A DNA stretch of 64,000 nt from Microbulbifer flavimaris (lineage in GTDB: Bacteria > Pseudomonadota > Gammaproteobacteria > Pseudomonadales > Cellvibrionaceae), in assembly GCF_001641755.2 (NCBI RefSeq), contig NZ_LRFG02000001.1:372001-436000 (forward strand), written 5' to 3'. Positions 57,469 to 64,000 of the stretch are shown here, one piece after another. The notes below the pieces were generated by a model, which worked only from the letters and a program-made list of their open reading frames with translations, ran no database searches and was not told the DNA's origin. A program made the position numbers and the translations under genes. The stretch's first letter is position 1. Each line of letters opens with the position of its first letter.

Positions 57469-58229
57469 GCCCACAACAGAATTTCAAGGAGCGGCTGGCG
57501 AGCAAGGCGCTGGTTGTCGGTACTTTCCAGAAAACCCCGTCTTCCATGGTGAGCGAGGTCCTCGGCCTGACGGACCTGGACGTAGTGTGCCTGGATGCGG
57601 AGCACTCGCCGTTTGACCGCATGGCCGTCGACCAGTGCGTGTTCGCGCTGCGTGGCGCCGGCAAGCCGTCACTGGTGCGGGTGCCGTCGACGCAGCCAGA
57701 GCACCTGCTGAACGCGCTTGATTGCGGCGCCACCGGGGTGGTGGTGCCCCACGTGACTTCTGCCGACATGGCCCGAGAGGTGGTGGCGACTAGCCACTTC
57801 GGCGCTGGCGGCCGCGGTTATGCGGGCTCCACCCGGGCAGCGGGCTATACCACCAAGCCGATGCCGGCGCACAAGCGCGATAGCGCGGCGCAAACAGTGG
57901 TGTTCGCGCAGATCGAGGATATCGAGGCGGTGGAGTGCATTGATGAGATCGCTGCGGTTCAGGGCATCGACTGCCTGTTCGTGGGGCGTATCGATCTGAC
58001 TGTGGCCTACGGGGCGGCGTCGCCGAAAGACGACGTTGTGCTCGAAGCGGTCGAGCGCATCTGTGCGGCCGGCGCCAGGCATGGCTGCCCGGTGGGCATG
58101 TTTGTCGGCGACCTGTCTGAAATTCCGCACTGGCGCGAGCGCGGCGCCAGCGTTTTCCTGCTGTCGTCCGACCACAACTTTATGCTGTCCGGGGCGGCGG
58201 CGCTGCGGGACAAAGTTGCAGGGGGCTGA
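57465..58229 (+). CDS. HpcH/HpaI-family aldolase (class II, pyruvate-type)
   Basis: 254 residues from GTG at 57465, overlapping the hydrolase stop. Motifs: VVCLDAEHSPFDRMAVDQC (metal-proximal His), VVPHVTSADMAREVV, AQIEDIEAVECIDEIA with the metal-binding Glu, and CLFVGRIDLTVAYGAAS with the metal-binding Asp. Members cleave 2-keto-3-deoxy or 4-hydroxy-2-oxo acids to pyruvate and an aldehyde. It is probably the carbon-splitting step of the pathway. No close named homologue can be assigned from sequence alone. Confidence 0.88.
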   Translation: MSPQQNFKERLASKALVVGTFQKTPSSMVSEVLGLTDLDVVCLDAEHSPFDRMAVDQCVFALRGAGKPSLVRVPSTQPEHLLNALDCGATGVVVPHVTSADMAREVVATSHFGAGGRGYAGSTRAAGYTTKPMPAHKRDSAAQTVVFAQIEDIEAVECIDEIAAVQGIDCLFVGRIDLTVAYGAASPKDDVVLEAVERICAAGARHGCPVGMFVGDLSEIPHWRERGASVFLLSSDHNFMLSGAAALRDKVAGG

Positions 58230-58278
58230 TCGCCCTCCGTGTTCTGCAGGCAGCTGGCCGCGGTGCCGTGATCAACGC

Positions 58279-59169
58279 TCAGTGATCGATACGGTAAAAG
58301 TGAGCGGCGTTGTCGAACAGCATCTGCTGGCGCGCGGTGTCACTGGTGTGCTCCAGCAAGCTGAAGTATGCCTGCCACAGTTCGGTGTAACTGCGGTACA
58401 GCTTGTCCACCGGGAAATTGGAGCCGAACATCACCCGCTGCTGGCCAAAGCAGTCGATGACATGACGGGTGATCGGGCGCAGGCTCTCAACAGTCCAGTC
58501 CGGTTTGAACATGCCCAGCCCGGAGATCTTGCAAACCACGTTGGGCAGCAGCGCCAGCTCACGCAGTCCCGTCTTCCAAGCCTCCCAGCCACTGCCGCTT
58601 TGCTCCCAGGGGGAGCCCGCATGGCACAAGGCCACCGGTAGTTGCGGCAGGCGGCGCAGCACTCGCAGTAGAGCCGGCATCTGCTGTGGCACCATCTGCA
58701 GGTCAAAGCTGAGCCCCATTTCCATCAATGCGCCAAGGTTCTGCTGCCAGCGCGGGCTGTCCAGCAGCTGCCCGCTGCCGTTGCGAGCATCCTCGGAGCT
58801 GTGACGCCCGACAATCTGGCGGATTCCGCGCATACCGGTGAACTGCCGCTGCGCCTCGAGCTGCGCGGGCGCATCGTCCGCATCGAGATCGCAAAAGGCG
58901 ATCAGTGCGGCGGGTTGTTGCGGCAGTCGGTTGAGCCAGCGGCTTTCGGCCAGCCCATCCGCCGCGCCCACCTGCACATGCACCGAGTGGGTGGGACGGA
59001 AGCGCGCCGACTCGCCGAGGAAATCCTCCATCAGGTAGTTTTTCTGGATAGGGGTCGGATCGCCGAAAAAGCGTTGCTCGCCGCGGGCCATCAGCCAGGG
59101 GTAGTGCACCGCCTGCAAGTCCCAGAGGTGATGGTGGGCATCGATGAATTTCGGGTTATCTAGGGTCAC
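58279..59169 (-). CDS. COG3618 amidohydrolase (L-fuconolactonase / pyrone-dicarboxylate hydrolase type)
   Basis: 296 residues from GTG at 59169 with GGAGG four bases before. FIDAHHHLWDLQAV holds the HxH metal pair; LICHAG-type motif as ALCHAGSPWEQ; KISGLGMF; and VMFGSNFPVDKLYRSY with the late Asp. Known family reactions are hydrolysis of sugar 1,5-lactones and of aromatic-derived lactones. With the SDR and aldolase this fits a lactone step after sugar oxidation. It is transcribed away from the cupin gene across operator f. Confidence 0.88.
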   Translation of the reverse strand: MTLDNPKFIDAHHHLWDLQAVHYPWLMARGEQRFFGDPTPIQKNYLMEDFLGESARFRPTHSVHVQVGAADGLAESRWLNRLPQQPAALIAFCDLDADDAPAQLEAQRQFTGMRGIRQIVGRHSSEDARNGSGQLLDSPRWQQNLGALMEMGLSFDLQMVPQQMPALLRVLRRLPQLPVALCHAGSPWEQSGSGWEAWKTGLRELALLPNVVCKISGLGMFKPDWTVESLRPITRHVIDCFGQQRVMFGSNFPVDKLYRSYTELWQAYFSLLEHTSDTARQQMLFDNAAHFYRIDH

Positions 59170-59221
59170 GGGGCCTCCGTCGCAATTCCTGAGGCGCAGC
59201 TTAGCGGATTACAAAAACATC

Positions 59222-59250
59222 TTGTATCAATTTTGCATTCGAAGTACATT
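59222..59250 (+). promoter_or_regulatory. promoter of the cupin-SnoaL-symporter operon, overlapped by operator f
   Basis: TTGTAT (59222-59227), a 17-base spacer, TACATT (59245-59250). Operator f sits in the spacer and -10 box, so a bound repressor would block polymerase directly. Confidence 0.5.
59234..59247. promoter_or_regulatory. LacI-type operator f
   Basis: TGCATTCGAAGTAC, between the divergent amidohydrolase and cupin genes and inside the promoter at 59222-59250. The same 18 bases occur at operator e. Confidence 0.7.
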
Positions 59251-59322
59251 TTGCCCTGACGCAATCAGAACTGTGCGGAGACAGGCTTCGCCGCCAGAAA
59301 AATAAGATGGAGTGAACAGACG

Positions 59323-60372
59323 ATGACGAACGTTTGGACAGTGGAAAAAATGGCCGCGGAGCGGCTGGTGCGCTACCAGGAGCTGAAGCCCTGCCGCAAC
59401 GCCTTCGTGGACACCTACACTCCGGGCAGCGATCAGAAAGAGAATTTCACCATCATCGGCCCCGGTGTGGCCGAGCATCCGGACCAGCACGTGCATATCG
59501 CCGAGCCTCACGGCTTTAACATTGGCGGCGCGCGCCAGCCGAACGGCTGCCTTAACTCCCAGCACAGCCACGAGACCGAGGAAGTGTTTATCGTGCACAG
59601 TGGCCGCTGGGCGTTCCGCTGGGGCGAGTACAGTCAGGACGGTGAGGCGGTGCTCGAGGCCGGTGACTGCATCAGCATCCCGCCGCGTGTGTTCCGCGGT
59701 TTTGAAAACGTCGGCGACGGCACCGGCTACCTGTTCGCGGTGCTGGGCCGCGATGACCCGGGCCGCGTGACCTGGGCCCCGGACGTGTTCGAAAAGGCCA
59801 GGGACTACGGTCTGGTGCTGCTGGAGGATGGCCGTCTGGTGGACACTACCAAGGGTGAGAAGGTCCCGGCCGGCGTGCAGGCGATGAAGCCAACCGACCA
59901 GGAGATGATCGACGCGCACCGCCGCATGACGCTGGTGGAAATGTCCAGCTGCGTGGTGCCCTATGCGGAGCAGACCCGCTTTGCCGGCTCCGACTTGGCC
60001 GCGCAGGGTGAGGGTATGAGCGAGAGCCCGCTGATCGGCATGTCCAACCCGGAAGAGGGCATTGCAGCACCCAAGCTGGCCTGGCGTCACGGCTTTGCCC
60101 TGCGCCGTTTCGATTTTGCTCAGGGCGGCAGCACTCCGACCTATAGCCGCGCGGAAGAAGAAGTGATCTACCTGTTCCGCGGCTCCCTGACGTTTGTCTG
60201 GGATGGTGGCGAACTGGCGCTGGAAGAGGGCGATGTGCTGACCGTGCCCAAGGGGCTGGCGCGCTCCCTGGCGAGCCCGGACTGCGAGTCGGTGGCTTAT
60301 ATTGTGCGCGGTGCGGATTACCCCGCAGCGGCGGCACTGCTGCCGGTTGAAGCCGAGGCCTCGGTGGCCTGA
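59323..60372 (+). CDS. bicupin protein of unknown function, metal sites degenerate
   Basis: 349 residues. The first cupin has SQHSHETEEVFIVHSGRWAF (HxH and Glu of motif 1) but AGDCISIPPRVFRGFENVG, with Arg in the usual motif-2 His position. The second cupin (YSRAEEEVIYLFRGSLTFVW) lacks the HxH. Length and two-barrel layout recall gentisate or other ring-cleaving dioxygenases, but with one full metal His missing the dioxygenase assignment is doubtful; it could be an isomerase or binding protein. It begins the operon with copy 3 and the symporter. Confidence 0.8.
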   Translation: MTNVWTVEKMAAERLVRYQELKPCRNAFVDTYTPGSDQKENFTIIGPGVAEHPDQHVHIAEPHGFNIGGARQPNGCLNSQHSHETEEVFIVHSGRWAFRWGEYSQDGEAVLEAGDCISIPPRVFRGFENVGDGTGYLFAVLGRDDPGRVTWAPDVFEKARDYGLVLLEDGRLVDTTKGEKVPAGVQAMKPTDQEMIDAHRRMTLVEMSSCVVPYAEQTRFAGSDLAAQGEGMSESPLIGMSNPEEGIAAPKLAWRHGFALRRFDFAQGGSTPTYSRAEEEVIYLFRGSLTFVWDGGELALEEGDVLTVPKGLARSLASPDCESVAYIVRGADYPAAAALLPVEAEASVA

Positions 60373-60402
60373 TCCAAGTCCCAGACTCGCGATGTACAGA
60401 CA

Positions 60403-61398
60403 ATGCATACAACAATAACGAAATTGTACGGGGCCGCGGCAGCGGCCGCTTCCAATAATGGTGATCTCGCCAACGCGATTGTCCCGCTGCTTACCGAGGA
60501 AGCGATCTTCTGCGCGGCTCACCCGATCAATGACCTGCAGGGGCCGGTGCAGGTGGCCGAGTACTTCTTCTCGCCGCTGCTGGCAGCCATGCCGGATCTC
60601 GAGCGAAAGGAGTACATTGCGGTCCCCGGTGAGTTCCAGGGGCAGCAGTGGGTGAACGGTACTGGCTACCTCGTGGGTACCTTCGCCGCGGACCTGTTCG
60701 GTATCCCCGCCAGTGAGGCGCCGGCTTACCTTCGCTATACCGAGATGGTGCGTTTCGAGGGCGAACGGATCGCTGAATACTATGTGATCCTCGATTTCCT
60801 CGACCTGATGGTTCAGGTGGGTGTGAATCCGCTGCGCCCGGGACTCGGTTTTGCCGGCTTGGTGCCGCCGCCCACTGATAGCAGCCTTGGACTGGTGCCG
60901 GGGTCGGAGGAAGAGGGCCGGGCCAGTATCGAGCTCATCGAGGCGATGCTCGACTGCCTCGGCGGGTATGACGGCAAGTCCCTGCACAGCATGGAGCTGT
61001 CCGAGTACTGGACACCCGACTTTATGTGGTACGGGCCGGCCGGTATCGGCACCACCCGCGGCATCGACGGTTTTCGTCGCCAGCACCAGGGACCGTTTCT
61101 GCGAGCCTTCCCCGATCGGGTCGTCGATCGCAAACAGAATCTGGTCGGCTGTGGCAGCTACGCCTCCACCGGCGGCTGGCCACACATGACCGCGACGCAC
61201 AGTGGCGAGGGCTGGCTGGGCCTCGCGCCCACCGGGCGCACCATCAAGCTGCGCGTGATGGATATCTGGCGTCGCGAGGGCAGCCTGCTCAAGGAAAACT
61301 GGGTGGGGATCGATATTATTCACATGCTCAAGCAGCTGGGGCTGGATGTTTTTGAGCAGGTGAGCCAGCTGCAGGAGCGGGGGCAGCGCTATGTCTGA
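60403..61398 (+). CDS. SnoaL/NTF2-like two-domain protein (cluster copy 3)
   Basis: 331 residues. First domain AAHPINDLQGPVQVAEYFFS; second domain FMWYGPAGIGTTRGIDGFRR with QHQGPFLRAFPDRV and SLLKENWVGIDIIHMLKQLG. It is closest in motif spelling to copy 2 (GTxRGIxGFR). No strong Shine-Dalgarno precedes the ATG, so it may depend on coupling to the cupin gene. The symporter ATG overlaps its end by eight bases. The function, as for the other copies, is not known; a cyclase, dehydratase or isomerase activity is likely from the fold. Confidence 0.82.
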   Translation: MHTTITKLYGAAAAAASNNGDLANAIVPLLTEEAIFCAAHPINDLQGPVQVAEYFFSPLLAAMPDLERKEYIAVPGEFQGQQWVNGTGYLVGTFAADLFGIPASEAPAYLRYTEMVRFEGERIAEYYVILDFLDLMVQVGVNPLRPGLGFAGLVPPPTDSSLGLVPGSEEEGRASIELIEAMLDCLGGYDGKSLHSMELSEYWTPDFMWYGPAGIGTTRGIDGFRRQHQGPFLRAFPDRVVDRKQNLVGCGSYASTGGWPHMTATHSGEGWLGLAPTGRTIKLRVMDIWRREGSLLKENWVGIDIIHMLKQLGLDVFEQVSQLQERGQRYV

Positions 61399-63001
61399 AT
61401 TTGGTTTACTCAACTGGGTAGTGCTTAGTGCCTACCTTGCGGTCAGCATCGGCATCGGTGCCGCGATGGGCCGCAAAGTGCATTCTTCGCAGGAGTTCTT
61501 CCTCGGTGACCGCAGCATCCCCTGGTGGGCGATTGGCATCTCCGTGGTCAGCACTTACGTCAGCGCCCTTACATTCCTCGGCGGGCCGGCCTGGGCCTAC
61601 ACCGATGGCCTGTCGGTGATGGCGATTCACCTGAACTACCCGCTGGTCATTTTCCTCGTGATCTGTTTCTTCCTGCCGTTTTTCTACAACAGCGGCGTGG
61701 CCTCTATTTACGAGTATCAGGAAAAGCGCTTTGGGCCCGCTTCCCGCTGTGTCATGGCGGGTGTATTCCTGATTTCGCAGACCCTGACCACTGCAGCGGT
61801 GCTCTATGCGACTTCGCTGGTGCTGGAGTTCATCACCGGCGTGCCGGTGGAGACCTGCATCGTGATTGTTACAGTGGCAGCGCTGCTCTATACCATGATG
61901 GGCGGTATCGCGGCGGTGATCTGGACCGATGTGCTGCAGGCCGCGATCCTGTTTATCGGCGCTTTCATCATTGTGTTTCAGCTGTTGGACGAGATGCCGG
62001 TGCCCCTGACTACCGCGCTGTTCGAGCTGAAAGGGCAGGGGATGACCAATGCCATCGTCACCGATCTGGATTTCTCCAACGTGACCACGGTCTGGTCCGG
62101 TGTGATTGCCATGACACTGTTCCACGTGACCATCTACGGTGCCAACCAGATGATGGTGCAGCGCACCCTGGCGGCGAAGAACATCGGTGATGCCAAGAAG
62201 TCGTTCATGATGATGGGCTACGGTGCCTTCTTCATCTACTTCCTGTTTATCTCCCTCGGTGTGTTGTTCTACTTTTTTTACCAGGGCAGGGAATTCGAGA
62301 ACGGCAACACCATCATCCTGCAGTTTGCGGCGGAGTATGGTTTTCCTGGCTTGATGGGCCTGATTGCGGCGGCAGTGCTGGCAGCCAGCATGTCGAGCCT
62401 CGACTCGGCGCTGAACTCCATGTCGACGGTTTCCACGCTGGATTTCTACAAGCGCTTTTTCCGCAAGGATGCGGACGATCGGCACTATCTGGTGGTGTCG
62501 CGCCTGTTTACCATTTTCTGGGCGGCGCTGATCATCATTCCGGCGATGATGTTTGCCTCGAGCAGCGGCAGTATCCTCGAGATTTTGAGTAAACTCGGCT
62601 CCTACTTCGTGGGTGCCAAGCTCAGTATGTTTGCCCTGGGCTTCTTCACCAAGAACACCACCGAACGCGGCCTACTGGTGGGCGTTGCGGTGGGCTTCGC
62701 GGTGCTGATCTACGTGGCCAACTTTACCGACGTGGCCTGGCCCTGGTATGCCGCTATTGGTGGGGTGGTGAACATGGTGGTTTCCTATGTGGCCAGCCGC
62801 GTCCTCGATGGCACCCAGGCGGAATACTCTGAGTACACCATCGCCGGCCAGAAGAAACTGTTCGCCGAGAGCGGCCGCGCGGAAAAAGAAGGCAACTGGT
62901 ATGTACTGCCAGGGAGGGTCGACCGCCAGGCATACGGGTTGCTGGTGTTCTTCGCCCTTTCGGTCGCCTTCCTAGTGTTGTTTAACCAGGCCATTTCCTG
63001 A
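61391..63001 (+). CDS. sodium/solute symporter (SSS family)
   Basis: 536 residues, about 13 membrane segments. Family signatures: the first helix block YLAVSIGIGAAMGRKVHSSQEFFLGDRSIPWW, ISVVSTYVSALTFLGGPAWAYTDG, YEYQEKRFGP, GGIAAVIWTDVLQAAILF, and AAVLAASMSSLDSALNSMSTV, which holds the Na-site Ser/Asp residues. Relatives carry sugars, sialic acid, proline or carboxylates; the motif set is of the sugar/organic-acid branch, but the substrate cannot be read from it. It should bring the cluster substrate across the inner membrane. Confidence 0.92.
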   Translation: MSEFGLLNWVVLSAYLAVSIGIGAAMGRKVHSSQEFFLGDRSIPWWAIGISVVSTYVSALTFLGGPAWAYTDGLSVMAIHLNYPLVIFLVICFFLPFFYNSGVASIYEYQEKRFGPASRCVMAGVFLISQTLTTAAVLYATSLVLEFITGVPVETCIVIVTVAALLYTMMGGIAAVIWTDVLQAAILFIGAFIIVFQLLDEMPVPLTTALFELKGQGMTNAIVTDLDFSNVTTVWSGVIAMTLFHVTIYGANQMMVQRTLAAKNIGDAKKSFMMMGYGAFFIYFLFISLGVLFYFFYQGREFENGNTIILQFAAEYGFPGLMGLIAAAVLAASMSSLDSALNSMSTVSTLDFYKRFFRKDADDRHYLVVSRLFTIFWAALIIIPAMMFASSSGSILEILSKLGSYFVGAKLSMFALGFFTKNTTERGLLVGVAVGFAVLIYVANFTDVAWPWYAAIGGVVNMVVSYVASRVLDGTQAEYSEYTIAGQKKLFAESGRAEKEGNWYVLPGRVDRQAYGLLVFFALSVAFLVLFNQAIS

Positions 63002-63011
63002 AATTGATTTT

Positions 63012-63041
63012 GCGGGGGCACCCGGTGGTGTACCCGCTTTT
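63012..63041 (+). other. hairpin between symporter and last gene
   Basis: GCGGGGGCAC and GTGTACCCGC pair with one mismatch and one wobble, followed by only four T. It may attenuate or protect mRNA rather than fully terminate. Confidence 0.35.
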
Positions 63042-63059
63042 GTGGAGTTCGTTCAAGCC

Positions 63060-64000
63060 ATGAAAGACTATTTTGACAATGCGCCCGCCAAGGGGCCCGA
63101 AGGCGACCTACGTGGATTCGACCCGGAATTCACCGACATCGTCGATTACATCCTGCGTATTACCTACCGTATCTGGGAGGGCAAGCAGGTTGGCCTGTGC
63201 CACGACTACTACTCGGAAGACTGCCCGGTATATACCCTGGGCGGTTATGTGGAGGGCGCCGAGGCAGTGATGCAGAACACCCTCAAGACCCTGTCTGGTT
63301 ACCCGGATCGCACTTTGCACGCGGACAACATCATCTGGGGTGGCGACGATGAGACCGGGTACCACTCCTCGCACCTGATCTGCTCTAACATGACCAATTT
63401 GGGACCGAACGAATTCGGCCCGGCCACTGGCAAGCGGGTGCAAATCCAGGTGATCGCGCACTGCGTGTGCAAAGGCAACAAGATTGTCGAGGAGTGGTTG
63501 GTGCGCGATAACTATTCACTGGCTGAACAGCTGGGCTACGAGCCATTGGAAGTGGCCAGCGAACTGGCGCAGAAGCCGCTGGACCCATCCGGTAAGTTTG
63601 CCAAGTGGCTGGTCAGCGAGCACAAGCGCGTTTCCGCTAGCGGCCGCGAGCGTGTGGCCTATCCGTCCGTGGCGGAGGACCGCGCCGCCTTCATCGAGAC
63701 TGCGCTGCACAATATCTGGAATGCGCGCATGCTCGGTGACTGCAATCTCGTGTATGCGGAGAATGCTCGCCTGCACGCCTCGGCCCGCGATGACCTCGAG
63801 GGCGTGACCAATATCTCCCGTTTCTACATGGAAATCCTCGGTGCCATGCCGGATGCGAAGATTTCTGCGGATTACAGTTGTGTGAATTCCATGAACGACA
63901 GCGACCCGCACGCGGCGGTGCGATGGGTGATCGCCGGCCACCACACCGGCAACGGCCGCTGGGGCGAGGCAACTGGTACGCCGCTGGTGATCCTGGGAGA
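63060..64000 (+). CDS. SnoaL/NTF2-like protein (cluster copy 4), 3' end outside the window
   Basis: Open from ATG at 63060 to the window end, 313 codons with no stop, so it continues beyond. The start reads MKDYFDNAPAKGPEGDLRGF, then YILRITYRIWEGKQVGLCHDYY, GGYVEGAEAVMQNTLKTLSGYP, WLVRDNYSLAEQLGYE, and a second domain ALHNIWNARMLGDCNLVYAENA with FYMEILGAMPDAKISADY. This is the SnoaL/ester-cyclase type of NTF2 fold, but it lacks WYGPxGIG in the visible part, so it is a distinct subtype. It follows the symporter by 58 bases on the same strand and is probably in that operon. Confidence 0.8.
   Translation, partial: MKDYFDNAPAKGPEGDLRGFDPEFTDIVDYILRITYRIWEGKQVGLCHDYYSEDCPVYTLGGYVEGAEAVMQNTLKTLSGYPDRTLHADNIIWGGDDETGYHSSHLICSNMTNLGPNEFGPATGKRVQIQVIAHCVCKGNKIVEEWLVRDNYSLAEQLGYEPLEVASELAQKPLDPSGKFAKWLVSEHKRVSASGRERVAYPSVAEDRAAFIETALHNIWNARMLGDCNLVYAENARLHASARDDLEGVTNISRFYMEILGAMPDAKISADYSCVNSMNDSDPHAAVRWVIAGHHTGNGRWGEATGTPLVILG

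Noticed and set aside
59227-61413. 728-codon minus-strand open frame opposite the cupin and SnoaL-like genes
   Set aside because: No domain is recognisable and it spans two good plus-strand genes and their operator.

Overview
The window is a chromosomal segment of a GC-rich marine-type gammaproteobacterium. The order yciK, mupP, ubiG, mtaD, gyrA, serC, pheA, tyrA-aroA, cmk, rpsA, ihfB is the order known from Pseudomonas and relatives. Compared with Pseudomonas aeruginosa, the hisC gene between pheA and tyrA-aroA and the mtnA gene beside gyrA are missing. Together with the later accessory genes this suggests a Cellvibrionales member (Microbulbifer-like); that genus guess is an inference and has not been tested by search.

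Layout. 1-2.3 kb: the end of a cell-surface polysaccharide/LPS locus (toroid protein cut by the window edge, methyltransferase, hexapeptide acyltransferase). 2.3-9.5 kb: shikimate kinase-like gene, an Lrp regulator divergent from a fused indolepyruvate ferredoxin oxidoreductase, a phosphate-selective-type porin and a TraB/GumN protein. 9.7-16.3 kb: two glycosyltransferases, a PagL-like lipid A deacylase, a divergent sigma-70 factor, a YceI protein and small exported or membrane proteins. 16.3-20 kb: YciK, MupP, UbiG and MtaD on the minus strand. 20.2-33.3 kb: gyrA, the aromatic/serine biosynthesis genes, cmk, rpsA, ihfB, lapA, lapB, pyrF and a ComEA-like protein. 33.4-37.3 kb: a three-gene O-antigen/capsule initiation set (epimerase, WecA-type transferase, WbpM-type dehydratase). 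37.4-48.1 kb: uvrB, then thrS-infC-rpmI-rplT-pheS-pheT-ihfA-merR, with tRNA-Asn, tRNA-Val and tRNA-Pro.

Downstream of tRNA-Pro the character changes. From 48.7 kb to the end of the window there is an accessory catabolic cluster: four proteins of about 310-345 residues with SnoaL/NTF2-like folds, a histidinol-dehydrogenase-like (HpsN-type) enzyme, an HpcH/HpaI aldolase, a COG3618 lactonase-type amidohydrolase, an SDR dehydrogenase, three alpha/beta hydrolases (two exported), a degenerate bicupin, a sodium/solute symporter and a LacI-family regulator. Six copies of one operator-like palindrome (TG-N2-TTCGAA-N2-CA, or one step away from it) lie in front of every transcription unit of this cluster and nowhere else that I noticed. 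I read this as a single LacI-controlled regulon for import and breakdown of an unidentified, probably polyhydroxylated, substrate. It is the best candidate in the window for an undescribed system.

No CRISPR array, insertion sequence, integrase or prophage gene was seen. Start codons were chosen by Shine-Dalgarno fit and family length; infC (ATT) and lapA, lapB and pyrF (all TTG) use non-ATG starts.
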